From NCBI GenBank assembly GCA_963770765.1, contig CAVYQS010000013.1:1-64000 (forward strand): a DNA stretch of 64,000 nucleotides, in the 5' to 3' direction. The translations under genes and the position numbers were made by a program. The DNA is from CAVPCY01 sp963770765. Its GTDB lineage: Bacteria > Actinomycetota > Coriobacteriia > Anaerosomatales > PHET01. Below, in pieces: positions 45,301-54,039 of the stretch (position 1 is its first letter; every line of letters begins with the position of its first letter). The notes below the pieces were generated by a model. The model worked only from the letters and a program-made list of their open reading frames with translations. It did not search any database and was not told the DNA's origin.

Positions 45301-45332
45301 AAGAGCGCGGTCCACCAGGGAGCCGCGCTCTT
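45301..45332 (-). terminator. Probable terminator after veg
   Basis: AAGAGCGCGG (45301-45310) pairs with CCGCGCTCTT (45323-45332), a perfect 10-bp stem with a 12-nt loop. On the minus strand it follows the veg stop by 25 bp and is trailed by CTTCATG, with few T residues. It lies between veg and the preferred ispE start. Confidence 0.55.
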
Positions 45333-45357
45333 TCTTACGACCGTCTCAGTCCGTGGC

Positions 45358-45642
45358 TTAGTTCAGCCAGGGAAAGAGGGATGCTCCGCTCTCCGGGTGG
45401 GTCAGCTCGACGGTGCCGGTGAGCACATCGACGTACTGATAGGAGGCGCGAGCGGTGCGCTCTCGCTTCTCTTCCACCTCGACCACGAACAGTGCGGGAT
45501 GCGTCTGCATCAGGATTCCCTCACGCTCCACGATCTTGGAGCGCCCCATGTTTGCCCGGACTTTGATACGGGCGCCTGTCAGTCCTTCGAGGTCAGAGCG
45601 TATACGACCCACGACCTCGGTCTGACGTTCAAGGTCCATCAA
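45358..45642 (-). CDS. veg: Veg family protein
   Basis: A 94-residue protein with the Veg family landmarks IRSDLEGLTGARIKVRANMGRSKIVEREGIL and HPALFVVEVEEKRERTARASYQYVDVLTGTVEL. In Bacillus it is linked to vegetative growth, spore outgrowth and biofilm. The fold is SH3-like. ATG 45642 follows GGAGGTACG. It is placed between ksgA and ispE, as in Firmicutes, with a terminator following. Confidence 0.95.
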   Translation of the reverse strand: MMDLERQTEVVGRIRSDLEGLTGARIKVRANMGRSKIVEREGILMQTHPALFVVEVEEKRERTARASYQYVDVLTGTVELTHPESGASLFPWLN

Positions 45643-45725
45643 TACGTACCTCCTTCGCTCAAACGGTGATTATAGCCGATGAGCGAGCAAAAGACCAGCT
45701 TAGGAGCGTTGTTTTGTGCGCTTTG

Positions 45726-46595
45726 TCACCCTCGGGGTGACCAATGCGCACCGAGAGTCCGCGCAAGCGCGACGAACGAGGCCGGCTCGAGAGTCTCCGC
45801 GCGAACCGAGCCATCGATCCCGGCGCTCACGAGCGCTGCGTCGATCTGCTCGGCGGGGAGCTCCATCACGGCCTTCAGCGAGTTGCGCACCGTCTTCCTG
45901 CGCTGCGCGAACGCGGCGTCGGCGACGCGTGCGGCGCGTCGAATCGTCTCGGCGTCGGCAAGGGGCTCGACGCGCTCGAGACGCAGGACCGCCGATGTCA
46001 CGCGCGGAGGCGGCAGGAAGCAGCCGGGCGCGACGGCGAACCGGCCGGCCGGCCGGGCATGGAGCCGCAGCTTGACCGTGTAGGAGCCGTACGCCTTGGT
46101 CCCGGGTGAGGCGGCCATGCGGTCGGCGACCTCGGACTGGACCATGATCGTGGCCTGACGGAGGCTCGGCAGGTCCTCGAAGTAGCGCAGAACCACCGTC
46201 GCTGCGACCGCGTACGGCAGGTTGGCGACCAATGCCACCGGTGGACCGAAGGGCGCCACGAGATCGCCGGCTTCCACCGCGACGGCATCGGCGTGAACGA
46301 TCGCGAGGCGGGGGCAGTGCGCGGTCGTCTCGGCGAGGACCGGGGCGAGTTCCTCGTCGCGTTCGACCGCGACGACCGCGCCGGCCGCGTCACACAGCGC
46401 AACGGTGAGCGTGCCGATGCCCGGGCCCACCTCGAGGACGGTCTCCTCAGGACCGATGGCGGCCAGGTCGATGATGCGGCCGACGATGTTGTCGTCGACC
46501 AGGAAGTGCTGACCGAGGCGCTTCTTGGTGTGGAGCCCGTGGCGCTCGAGGAGTGCGAGGGTGGCCGACGGGTTGGCCAGAGCGGATGTCGTCAC
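45726..46595 (-). CDS. rsmA: 16S rRNA dimethyladenosine transferase
   Basis: A 289-residue KsgA that dimethylates two adjacent adenosines in helix 45 of 16S rRNA. TKKRLGQHFLVDDNIVGRI is the family start, and VLEVGPGIGTLTVAL is the SAM site. ANLPYAVAATVVLRYF contains the N-L-P-Y motif. GTG 46595 overlaps the stop of the YabE-like gene (GTGA), so they are coupled. It is a complete protein. Confidence 0.96.
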   Translation of the reverse strand: MTTSALANPSATLALLERHGLHTKKRLGQHFLVDDNIVGRIIDLAAIGPEETVLEVGPGIGTLTVALCDAAGAVVAVERDEELAPVLAETTAHCPRLAIVHADAVAVEAGDLVAPFGPPVALVANLPYAVAATVVLRYFEDLPSLRQATIMVQSEVADRMAASPGTKAYGSYTVKLRLHARPAGRFAVAPGCFLPPPRVTSAVLRLERVEPLADAETIRRAARVADAAFAQRRKTVRNSLKAVMELPAEQIDAALVSAGIDGSVRAETLEPASFVALARTLGAHWSPRG

Positions 46596-47620
46596 TGCTT
46601 GTCGAGCACGATGATCGTGACGTCCCGGCGGCCCCATCGGATGCATTCGGCCACGGTGTCGTAGCACAGGTCGATCCGCCTGCCCTTGATCGCCCCTCCG
46701 GTGTCGCGCGCCACCGCATAGCCGTACCCCGGAACGTAGACCCGCGTGCCCATCGGTATCACGCGCGGGTCGACCGCGATGACGCCGCGTTTGGCGCGGG
46801 CGCCGGTCGCGGTCGTGAAATCGAGCCCCGGTTCGCGCGGTGAGTAGGCCGTCGTCTCGACGCGCAGCCTCCGTCCGCCCTTCGGCGGCGCGGGGATCCG
46901 GTAGTCGCGCCCCCCCGACGAAGATGCGGACGCGGTACCCGTGCCGACGGCCACGACCCGCGGCTCGGCCTCCGAGACGACCTTCTCGGCCGAGAGGCCC
47001 GGCGCACCTTCGACCCCACCGGTGACGAGCACTCGGTAGACGCGCAGAAGCCTGCCCGGCGTGCCCTTGTCGATCACGCGGCGCTTGCCCTTGGGCATCG
47101 TGGGGTCGCGCTTGATCTCAACATCGGGGGTCAGCGTGGTCTCTTCCTGGGTCACGCGCGTGAACACCGCGGGAGCCGCGATGGTCATTCCGGCTTCGAG
47201 CGGCTCGCCGAGTGCGGGTGTGACCGTGCTATGGGACTCCGGATCGGCACCGGCGGCGACCAGCGCGTCTGCGACCGTCTCGCCGACGACATCCACCTCG
47301 ACGGGCTCTCCTCCCAGATCGACGGTGACCGGGACGGAGTGGCGCACGATGACGGTGTCGCCGGAGTCGACTTCGGTGTCCACGGCCGGTGTGACGACGT
47401 CGTCGGAGTCAACAGCGACCCCGGCTTGCTCAAGCACCGCCGCGACGTCGTGGGCCTGCGTGGCAACATGGAGCGTCCGGCCGTCCACGACGACCGTGAC
47501 CTCCTTCTGTGCCCACATGAACCCGGTGATGCTGAGTGTGAGAATTGCTGCTGGGACGAGTGCTGCGACGGTGTGCTGGAGCTTCACAGACCGGGCCGAA
47601 CGCTTCGGCCGATGGCGCAT
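46592..47620 (-). CDS. YabE/RpfB-like secreted protein with DUF348, G5 and 3D domains
   Basis: A 342-residue wall-active protein. One membrane/signal helix (HTVAALVPAAILTLSITGFMWA) starts after a basic cytoplasmic leader. Two DUF348 repeats follow (VVVDGRTLHVATQAHDVAAVLEQAGV, and VDLGGEPVEVDVVGETVADAL), then a G5 domain (about 160-230). The C-terminal 3D domain has RLRVETTAYSPREPG, GVIAVDPRVIPMGTRVYVPG and the Asp triad near RDTGGAIKGRRIDLCYD. The 3D domain is a lytic-transglycosylase fold. ATG 47620 begins a normal leader. It precedes ksgA with GTGA overlap, as yabE does in Bacillus. Confidence 0.93.
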   Translation of the reverse strand: MRHRPKRSARSVKLQHTVAALVPAAILTLSITGFMWAQKEVTVVVDGRTLHVATQAHDVAAVLEQAGVAVDSDDVVTPAVDTEVDSGDTVIVRHSVPVTVDLGGEPVEVDVVGETVADALVAAGADPESHSTVTPALGEPLEAGMTIAAPAVFTRVTQEETTLTPDVEIKRDPTMPKGKRRVIDKGTPGRLLRVYRVLVTGGVEGAPGLSAEKVVSEAEPRVVAVGTGTASASSSGGRDYRIPAPPKGGRRLRVETTAYSPREPGLDFTTATGARAKRGVIAVDPRVIPMGTRVYVPGYGYAVARDTGGAIKGRRIDLCYDTVAECIRWGRRDVTIIVLDKQ

Positions 47621-47686
47621 GAGATCCTCAAGAAGACGACAGTATGTCAACCGCCCGGTAACGGAGGCGGAAGTTCGATGCTACCG

Positions 47687-48283
47687 CTAGGGTCTGACGC
47701 GCGCAAACCCGCTGGTCGCCAAGGCGCGCCCGATCTCGAAGGCGTCGTGGAGCTCCGTGGTGTACCGCGCGACATCGGTGGGCGAATCCGGTCCGATCAC
47801 CTCGAGAACGTGGTCGAGCGAGACGCCGAGCACCCCGAAGACGCTCTCGGTGGGCGTGACCGCGCATCGCGTGCCGAAGGGGTCGCCGCCGCCGCCCACC
47901 ACGATCGCGGCGCCGGGACGTTTGTGTTCCGCGGCAGGCTCACCCAACAGATAGCGTCGCGCCCAGTACGGCTGGCACCGGTCGTAGAGCACCTTGAGCA
48001 CGGCCGGCACCGTTGCGAAGTACACGGGCGTCACAACGGCGATCGCATGCGCTGAATCGAGCGCGCGATAGACATCGTCCATCCCGTCCCGAACCACGCA
48101 CTCACCGGTCGTCGCACATGCGTTGCACCCTCGGCAGGGAGCGGCTCCGGCGCTCTGTGCGACGAGCCGCACGGCCTCGCCGCCCGCGTCGGCCACGCCG
48201 GCGGCGAGCTCGGTCAGCAGGCGGTCCGAGTTGCCGTGCCGCCGGGGACTCCCGGCGATGCAGAGGACCCGGGTGCCGCTCAT
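47687..48283 (-). CDS. Flavodoxin/NADPH-dependent FMN reductase-like protein
   Basis: A 198-residue flavoprotein of the NAD(P)H:FMN reductase family. The N-terminal CIAGSPRRHGNSDRLL is the FMN phosphate loop. CRGCNACATTGECVVRDGMDDVY holds a Cys-rich signature typical of iron-sulfur flavoprotein relatives. AVVTPVYFATVPAVLKVLYDRCQPYWARR is the flavin edge. It overlaps the tatD stop by ATGA. In Bacillus rnmV occupies this position, so this gene is an insertion or replacement in the cluster. Confidence 0.85.
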   Translation of the reverse strand: MSGTRVLCIAGSPRRHGNSDRLLTELAAGVADAGGEAVRLVAQSAGAAPCRGCNACATTGECVVRDGMDDVYRALDSAHAIAVVTPVYFATVPAVLKVLYDRCQPYWARRYLLGEPAAEHKRPGAAIVVGGGGDPFGTRCAVTPTESVFGVLGVSLDHVLEVIGPDSPTDVARYTTELHDAFEIGRALATSGFARVRP

Positions 48284-49170
48284 GTGCGCTCGCCGTCCAG
48301 CAGGGCGGTGGCAGCGGCCCAGGCGTGTGTCGCGAACTCCTCGGCGGACTCGCCACGCGACTCAGCGATCCGGGCGGCCGTGAAGACCACCAGCGCGGGC
48401 TCGTTGGTTCGCCCGCGAAACGGTTCGGGAGCCATGAACGGACAGTCCGTCTCGGTGAGCAGCCGTCCGGGCGCGACGGCCGCCGCAGCCTCCCTGACTT
48501 CGACCGCCTTCTTGAACGTCGCCGGGCCCGCGAAGCTCACGTGACAGCCGAGTTCCAAGAAGGGCTCCATCACCTCGGGCGCCAGGTTGAAGCAGTGCAA
48601 GATGGCGCCCGCAGAAGGCACGCCCTGCTCGGCGAGGATGGACAGACCGTCGTCGTGCGCCTCGCGGAGGTGGATGACGGCGGACAGCCCGAGCTCGTGG
48701 GCGAGCGCGAGGTGTTCGGCGAAGCGGACGCGCTGGACGTCGCGCGGGGAGTGGTCGTAGTGGTAGTCGAGGCCCATCTCGCCGATCGCGCAGGTGAGCG
48801 GGTCGGCAGCCAGACGGCGCACCTCGGCCAGCGCGTCGGTATCCCATACCTTCGCGTTGTGCGGGTGGGCGCCCACGACGACGCGCACGCGCGGCACCTG
48901 CGGCTCGGTCCTGCCGGCCGAGGCGAGCATCTCCGCGGCGTTCGCTCGCCAGCTCGCGAGCTCGTCGTAGGTTCGCCAGGCGTCCTCGGTGACGTCGGCG
49001 ACGGTCGCGATGAACCGGACGCCGGCCACCGCCGCACGTGCGAGCGCGAGCGCGGGGTCGTCGAGCATATCGAGGTGAGCGTGGGTGTCGGCGATCGGAA
49101 CAGCGCCGAAGTCGGGAACGGGGACCGCCCGCCCCTTGCTGTCCGCGAACAGCGGGGTGAACGCGTCCAC
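48280..49170 (-). CDS. tatD: TatD-family hydrolase (putative DNase)
   Basis: A 296-residue metal-dependent hydrolase of the TatD family with DNase activity in other bacteria. Metal ligands are ADTHAHLDMLDD (H-x-H), GEMGLDYHYDH, ILHCFNLAPEV and LLTETDCPFMAPEP. GTG 49170 begins DAFTPLFADSK, giving an extended N-terminus of about 25 residues before the catalytic core. It overlaps the flavoprotein gene by four bases. It starts 4 bp after metG, so all four genes appear to be one transcription unit. Confidence 0.93.
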   Translation of the reverse strand: MDAFTPLFADSKGRAVPVPDFGAVPIADTHAHLDMLDDPALALARAAVAGVRFIATVADVTEDAWRTYDELASWRANAAEMLASAGRTEPQVPRVRVVVGAHPHNAKVWDTDALAEVRRLAADPLTCAIGEMGLDYHYDHSPRDVQRVRFAEHLALAHELGLSAVIHLREAHDDGLSILAEQGVPSAGAILHCFNLAPEVMEPFLELGCHVSFAGPATFKKAVEVREAAAAVAPGRLLTETDCPFMAPEPFRGRTNEPALVVFTAARIAESRGESAEEFATHAWAAATALLDGERT

Positions 49171-49174
49171 GGTA

Positions 49175-50737
49175 CTACTCCTCGTCTTCGACGATGCGCG
49201 GGAAGAGCGGCTCACCCTTCACGACGGGATTGCCCACCGGCAGTCGGCCCCACTGTGCCTCGGCGGCGAGATCGGTCACCGAGTGGATGTTGGGCAGGCC
49301 CATGCGCCGCCAGACTTCGAGGGATGTGACGGGCATGACGGGAGCCGTGAACAACGCGGCGATGCGGACGGCCTCGAGCGCGTTGAACAGCACCGCGGCG
49401 AGTCGGTCCATCGTCTCCTCGGACTTCGCGAGGTTCCATGGCGCCGAGTCCTCGATGTAGCGGTTCGCGCGCTTCACGAGGTCCCATGTGGCCTCGAGAG
49501 CGCCCGCGTAGTCCAGGTTCGCCATCGCAGCGGCGTAGCGTTCGGGCAGCGCGAGAGCGATCTGCTTGAGCGCTGCGTCGTCGTCGGTGGGAAGCGGCGA
49601 GCGACCGGGGTCGGGTACGGCGCCGTCGAAGTACTTGCCGACCATATTGAACAGCCGTGAGCACAGGTTGCCCCAGTCGTTGGCGAGGTCGCCGTTGTAG
49701 CGCTGGACCATCGACTCGAGCGAGATCGAGCCGTCGGCGCCGAACTGCACATCGCGCAAGAAGTAGTAGCGGTAGCCGTCGACACCGAAGCGCTCCACGA
49801 GGTCGGATGGCGCCATCGCGTTGCCCTTGGACTTGCTCATCTTCTCGCCCTTGGTGAGCAGGAAGCCGTGGGCGAAGACGCTGTGAGGTACCGGCAGGCC
49901 GGCCGCCATGAGCATCGCGGGCCATATCACGCAGTGGAATCTGATGATGTCCTTCCCCACGAAATGCACCTGCGCCGGCCAGCGGTGTTCGAACGTGGCC
50001 TGCCGCTCCGGATCGCCGTAGCCCACAGCGGTCATGTAGTTGATCAGGGCGTCGAACCACACGTAGACGGTGTGCGACTCGTCCCACGGAAGCGGGACGC
50101 CCCACTTCACATTCGCCCGCGAGATCGACAGGTCACGCAGGCCGCCCTTCACGAAGGAGAGCACCTCGTTCCTGCGCGTCTCGGGGCGTATGAAGTCGGG
50201 ATTGGCCTCGAAGTACGCCAGCAGCTCCTCTTGGTACGCGGACAGCTTGAAGAAGTAGTTGTCCTCGCGCACGAATTCGAGTGCGCGACCGCACTGCGGG
50301 CAGGTCTTCTCGTCGGCGAGGTCGCCCTCTGCCCACCACGTCTCGTCGGGCACGCAGTACCAGCCCTCGTAGTGGCCTTTGTAGATATCGCCGCGGTCGT
50401 GAAGCGTCTGGGCGAGCTTCTGAACGGCCGCGGTGTGGCGGGGCTCGGTGGTGCGGATGAAGTCATCGTTCGTGATGAGCAGCTGCTCCCAGGTGGCCAC
50501 GAACTTGGATGCCATCGCGTCGGTCCACTCGGTGGGCGTCATGTTGTTCTCGATGGCGGCCTGCTCCACCTTCTGCCCGTGCTCGTCGAGGCCCGTGAGG
50601 AAGTGCACGTCGTCTCCGGCGAACCTGCGGTAGCGAGCGAGCGCATCGGCGGCGATCGTCGTGTACGCGGTCCCCAGATGAGGAACCGAGTTGACGTAGT
50701 AGATCGGGGTCGTCAGATAGAAGGAGGGTGCGCTCAT
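49175..50737 (-). CDS. metG: Methionyl-tRNA synthetase
   Basis: A 520-residue class I aminoacyl-tRNA synthetase. FYLTTPIYYVNSVPHLGTAYTT has the H-I-G-H equivalent (here P-H-L-G), and KMSKSKGN is the K-M-S-K-S loop. One CPQCGR pair marks a short zinc knuckle. The protein ends after the anticodon-binding helices without the C-terminal dimerisation/tRNA-binding domain found in some MetG, so a monomeric form is expected. ATG 50737 is chosen by family start. Confidence 0.97.
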   Translation of the reverse strand: MSAPSFYLTTPIYYVNSVPHLGTAYTTIAADALARYRRFAGDDVHFLTGLDEHGQKVEQAAIENNMTPTEWTDAMASKFVATWEQLLITNDDFIRTTEPRHTAAVQKLAQTLHDRGDIYKGHYEGWYCVPDETWWAEGDLADEKTCPQCGRALEFVREDNYFFKLSAYQEELLAYFEANPDFIRPETRRNEVLSFVKGGLRDLSISRANVKWGVPLPWDESHTVYVWFDALINYMTAVGYGDPERQATFEHRWPAQVHFVGKDIIRFHCVIWPAMLMAAGLPVPHSVFAHGFLLTKGEKMSKSKGNAMAPSDLVERFGVDGYRYYFLRDVQFGADGSISLESMVQRYNGDLANDWGNLCSRLFNMVGKYFDGAVPDPGRSPLPTDDDAALKQIALALPERYAAAMANLDYAGALEATWDLVKRANRYIEDSAPWNLAKSEETMDRLAAVLFNALEAVRIAALFTAPVMPVTSLEVWRRMGLPNIHSVTDLAAEAQWGRLPVGNPVVKGEPLFPRIVEDEE

Positions 50738-50863
50738 GGTTGTTTCAGGACTCCGCGGTCGTGGGTAATATTGGAAGCAGGGTCCCGGCTCTTGCCGGAC
50801 CTCACTGGGAGATTCTAACCGTTTGCCGATATGACCACGCGGCGAGACCGAAAGGTGGCCGCC

Positions 50864-51109
50864 ATGCACGACACGGGAATCGTTCGGAGAGTCGACGACC
50901 TGGGGCGCATCGTGATCCCCATGGAGTTGCGCAGGACCCTGGGCATCAAGGTGAAGGACCCCATGGCGATCTTCGTCGAGGGCGACCGGATCATCCTGCA
51001 GAAGCACCGCGATGCCTGCAGCATCTGCGGCGACACGAACGCCGAGATGGTCACCGTCAAAGGCCGCCCGGTGTGCACGCCGTGCGTCGCCGAGGTAAAG
51101 CGGGCCTAG
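50864..51109 (+). CDS. AbrB-type transition-state regulator with C-terminal Cys pairs
   Basis: An 81-residue AbrB/SpoVT-fold DNA-binding protein. TGIVRRVDDLGRIVIPMELRRTLGI is the classic swapped-hairpin pattern. The C-terminal half has CSICGDTNAEMVTVKGRPVCTPCV, two C-x-x-C pairs like a zinc ribbon. AAAGGTGG precedes ATG 50864. It is divergent from metG and convergent with rsmI, sharing 4 bp with rsmI's 3' end. In Bacillus, abrB lies between yabC (rsmI) and metS as here. Confidence 0.9.
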   Translation: MHDTGIVRRVDDLGRIVIPMELRRTLGIKVKDPMAIFVEGDRIILQKHRDACSICGDTNAEMVTVKGRPVCTPCVAEVKRA

Positions 51110-51969
51110 GCCGACCCGCCGGATCCGACGCCGAGGTCGTAGGCTTCGCTGCGCTCCATCCCGAACTCCCGCGCCACCTGCTTGGCGGCATGGCCTCTCT
51201 TCACACCGGCGGCGATCAGCTGCGCCATCCGCGCCCTGACCTCATCGGTGTCGACCTCGTGGGCGGTCAACTTGGGTGTCGTAACCGGCACCGGTGGGCC
51301 GACGAGAACGACGACCTCGCCCTTGAGCGACTCGCGTGCTGCGATCTGCTCGGCGATGTCGGTGAGCGGGCCGCGCACGACCTCCTGGTGAAGCTTGGTG
51401 AGCTCGCGCGCCATGGCGCCCTCGCGCTGTGGGAACGCGCCGGCGAGCGCGGTCAGGGTCGCGGCGGTGCGACGAGGCGACTCGTAGAAGACCAACGTCG
51501 CGTCGAGGTGCTCGAGTCCGGCGAAGAGGCGCGAGCGCTCCCCCGCCTTTCTGGGCAGGAAGCCCCCGAAGTAGAAGGCGTGGGTGGGCAGCCCGCTCGC
51601 CACGAGGGCGGTGACGATCGCCGAGGGGCCGGGCAACACGTCGACCGGCAGCCCCGCGCCGATCGCGGCATCCACGAGCAGCGCGCCCGGGTCGCTGATC
51701 CCCGGCGTCCCCGCGTCCGAGACGAGCGCGACGACCCGTCCGGCCGCGATGCGCTCGACGATCTCGGGGGTGCGCCGCGACGCGGTGTGCTCGTCGTAGC
51801 GCTCGAGCACCGTGGTGATGTCGTAACGCGCGAACAGCTTCCGGGTGACCCTCGTGTCCTCGGCGAGCACCACGTCGGCGGTGCGCAGAGCCTCGAGGAC
51901 ACGCGCGGTCACATCGCCCAGGTTGCCGATGGGCGTCGCGCAGACGACGAGTCGGCCCGGATCAGGCAT
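51106..51969 (-). CDS. rsmI: 16S rRNA (cytidine-2'-O)-methyltransferase
   Basis: A 287-residue SAM-dependent enzyme that methylates C1402 of 16S rRNA. The family start is RLVVCATPIGNLGDVTARVLE, and SDAGTPGISDPGALLV is the SAM-binding loop. FLPRKAGERSRLF and VFYESPRR follow. A C-terminal helix-turn-helix-like tail is also present. ATG 51969 overlaps the upstream membrane gene by 8 bp. Confidence 0.95.
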   Translation of the reverse strand: MPDPGRLVVCATPIGNLGDVTARVLEALRTADVVLAEDTRVTRKLFARYDITTVLERYDEHTASRRTPEIVERIAAGRVVALVSDAGTPGISDPGALLVDAAIGAGLPVDVLPGPSAIVTALVASGLPTHAFYFGGFLPRKAGERSRLFAGLEHLDATLVFYESPRRTAATLTALAGAFPQREGAMARELTKLHQEVVRGPLTDIAEQIAARESLKGEVVVLVGPPVPVTTPKLTAHEVDTDEVRARMAQLIAAGVKRGHAAKQVAREFGMERSEAYDLGVGSGGSA

Positions 51970-52999
51970 CGGGTGTGTCGCCGGCAGGCGGGGCGGGTGG
52001 AGCCGCGGGGAACGTCGCGGCCGGCTGCCCGTAGACAGGGGTCTGAGGCGGTGCGGTGGGCAGCGGTGGGGTGGCAACGCCGGCCGCGTCGAGTCCGGTG
52101 ATGGTGCGGAAGAACGCGGTCCACGCGACGATGTTGAACAGGATGAACGGCGAGTAGAGCACGATGAACGCCGCGTAGAGCCAGAGGGCGCCGTCAAACA
52201 CCCTGCCCAGAACAGCCGGATCCGGAGAAGGATCCATCAGCTGGGTGATCGGGAAGGCCACGAACACCAGCGGCAGGGTCAGCATGCTGGTGAGCAACTG
52301 CCACGCGTAGGCGAGGGCCACCATGATGATCCCGAAGACGACGACGCGCTTCCAGCTCGCGCGAAACGCCTTCCACCCCGAGGAGATCGCGTCGCCGAAC
52401 GTGCGTCCGCCGATGAGCCCATAGCGGATGGAGAGCGACTCGACACCCGTGTAGATCACGACGAGGACCATGATCGCCGCGAACAGGAACAGGTACCCAC
52501 AGCACATGGTCCCGATCATCGCCGCCGGGTTGTTCTCTCCGGATGACGAACCCAAGGCCACCACCAGGATGAACGGGACCTCGACCAGGAGGATCGCCAG
52601 GAGGTAGAAGAAGCCGAGTATCGTCTCGATGGCCAGGGTCCGGCCCGTGTTGCGCAGCCCGAACCCCCAGCATTCGCCCACGCTGACGCGTCGCATCGCG
52701 ATCGCGGCATCAGCCGCGTGGATGAGGCCGCCGCGGGCGATGACGATGGGCAGCAACGCCAGCAGCCCTCCCACGATCATCGTCGCGTAGAGCGTCACCA
52801 GGCTGCCGAGCATGTCCGCTTCGGCGGAGCCCATGCCGAGCATCCCGCCCAGCAGTGCAGGGGCGCCGGTGGCCGTGATGATGCCCGCCACCAGAGCGAA
52901 CGGGGCCGCGACCACGAGCAGCGCGGTGAACCCGTACCCCCACAGGGTGCCGGACTTGAGGGCCTTGAAGGACCGACCCAACACCTCTCCGTACTTCAT
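51962..52999 (-). CDS. Multi-pass membrane protein, paralogue of the upstream gene
   Basis: A 345-residue membrane protein of unknown function. About six transmembrane helices are visible, starting GTLWGYGFTALLVVAAPFALVAGII. The cytoplasmic tail after about residue 300 is Pro-rich (PPQTPVYGQPAATFPAAPP). It shares length, topology and the pattern of a short charged start before the first helix with the gene upstream, so the pair likely arose by duplication. ATG 52999 overlaps the upstream stop by TGATG. A role as transport or envelope scaffold would be a guess. Confidence 0.8.
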   Translation of the reverse strand: MKYGEVLGRSFKALKSGTLWGYGFTALLVVAAPFALVAGIITATGAPALLGGMLGMGSAEADMLGSLVTLYATMIVGGLLALLPIVIARGGLIHAADAAIAMRRVSVGECWGFGLRNTGRTLAIETILGFFYLLAILLVEVPFILVVALGSSSGENNPAAMIGTMCCGYLFLFAAIMVLVVIYTGVESLSIRYGLIGGRTFGDAISSGWKAFRASWKRVVVFGIIMVALAYAWQLLTSMLTLPLVFVAFPITQLMDPSPDPAVLGRVFDGALWLYAAFIVLYSPFILFNIVAWTAFFRTITGLDAAGVATPPLPTAPPQTPVYGQPAATFPAAPPAPPAGDTPDA

Positions 53000-54024
53000 C
53001 ACAACTCCCCTTCGGTCGCGCCGGTCGTACCCAGAACGAGCGTCGGTACGGGCGAATCGGTCAAAGCACGCCAGAACACGGTATAGGTCACCGAGAACAC
53101 GAGGTTGAACGCGCCTTGGAGCACAGCGCTCAGAGCGACCATCGCGACCAGCCCGAGCACACCGATGACGATGGCGCCGATGACGGCCTCAGAGAAGTAC
53201 GCGACGCCTGCCGCCGTTCCCGCCACCGCGACCACCACCGCGAGAGCCAGGCCGAAGGCCACTCCCGCGATCAGCGCGGCGACGAGCAGCACGAGATACA
53301 TCAGTGCGACATCGGCGAAACGCGACACGCAGACATGCCATGCCGAGCCGAGCGCGGCCCTCCAGGTCAGGTCCTCGAGCAGTGCCCCGCGCAGCGCGAT
53401 CATGACGATGACACCGAGGGGTACCGCCACGATGCTCGCGAGCGAGGCGATCCCGCTGGCCGACTGGTTGGCGAGCCAGATCGCCGACAGACTGGGTGCC
53501 GAATCCCTCATCAGCGGCAGCGTGATCGTCGCCAGCGTGGCAAGTGCCTGAGCGAGCGCACCGACCAGGAGCGGGGCGGCCGTGACCGCGAGCAGCGCGG
53601 CGATGCGGCCCCACCGCGAGAAGCCGAAGCCCATCCCTTCTCGGAACGAAGCCCGCCCTCCGCGCAGGACCGTGTCGGCCTGCGAGATCGCCCCACCGGA
53701 GGCCGCCACATCGAGGATCGCGAAGACGAGCCACCCCAGCATGACAACCACCGAGACGCCCACGATGGCCGGCAGCCACGTCACGATCAGGTCGTAGCCG
53801 GCGACCGCGAGCCGCGTCAGGCGCCCCGGGCTCGACGATCCCCCGAGCCCTCCGAGTGCGATCTCTTGCCCGAGCGCCCCGACGATCCCGCTCAATCCGC
53901 CTATCGCGACGAAGACGACGGTGGCGAGGAGGCTCTGCGCCGCGCTCAGCGCGCCGAAACCCCACAGCCCGCGCTCGGTGCGCACGATCCGCAGCGACTG
54001 CTTCAGGATGCCCCAGTAGTCCAC
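52999..54024 (-). CDS. Multi-pass membrane protein, first of a paralogous pair
   Basis: A 341-residue membrane protein beginning MDYWGILKQSLRIVRTERGLWGFGALS. Roughly seven hydrophobic stretches follow, including LLATVVFVAIGGLSGIVGAL and VALMYLVLLVAALIAGVAF. The conserved pattern W-G-x-G...L at the first helix matches its downstream partner. Function unknown. It lies 16 bp downstream of the DUF362 gene on the same strand, so it is probably co-transcribed with it. Confidence 0.82.
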   Translation of the reverse strand: MDYWGILKQSLRIVRTERGLWGFGALSAAQSLLATVVFVAIGGLSGIVGALGQEIALGGLGGSSSPGRLTRLAVAGYDLIVTWLPAIVGVSVVVMLGWLVFAILDVAASGGAISQADTVLRGGRASFREGMGFGFSRWGRIAALLAVTAAPLLVGALAQALATLATITLPLMRDSAPSLSAIWLANQSASGIASLASIVAVPLGVIVMIALRGALLEDLTWRAALGSAWHVCVSRFADVALMYLVLLVAALIAGVAFGLALAVVVAVAGTAAGVAYFSEAVIGAIVIGVLGLVAMVALSAVLQGAFNLVFSVTYTVFWRALTDSPVPTLVLGTTGATEGEL

Positions 54025-54039
54025 CTGCCGGGCTTTCCG

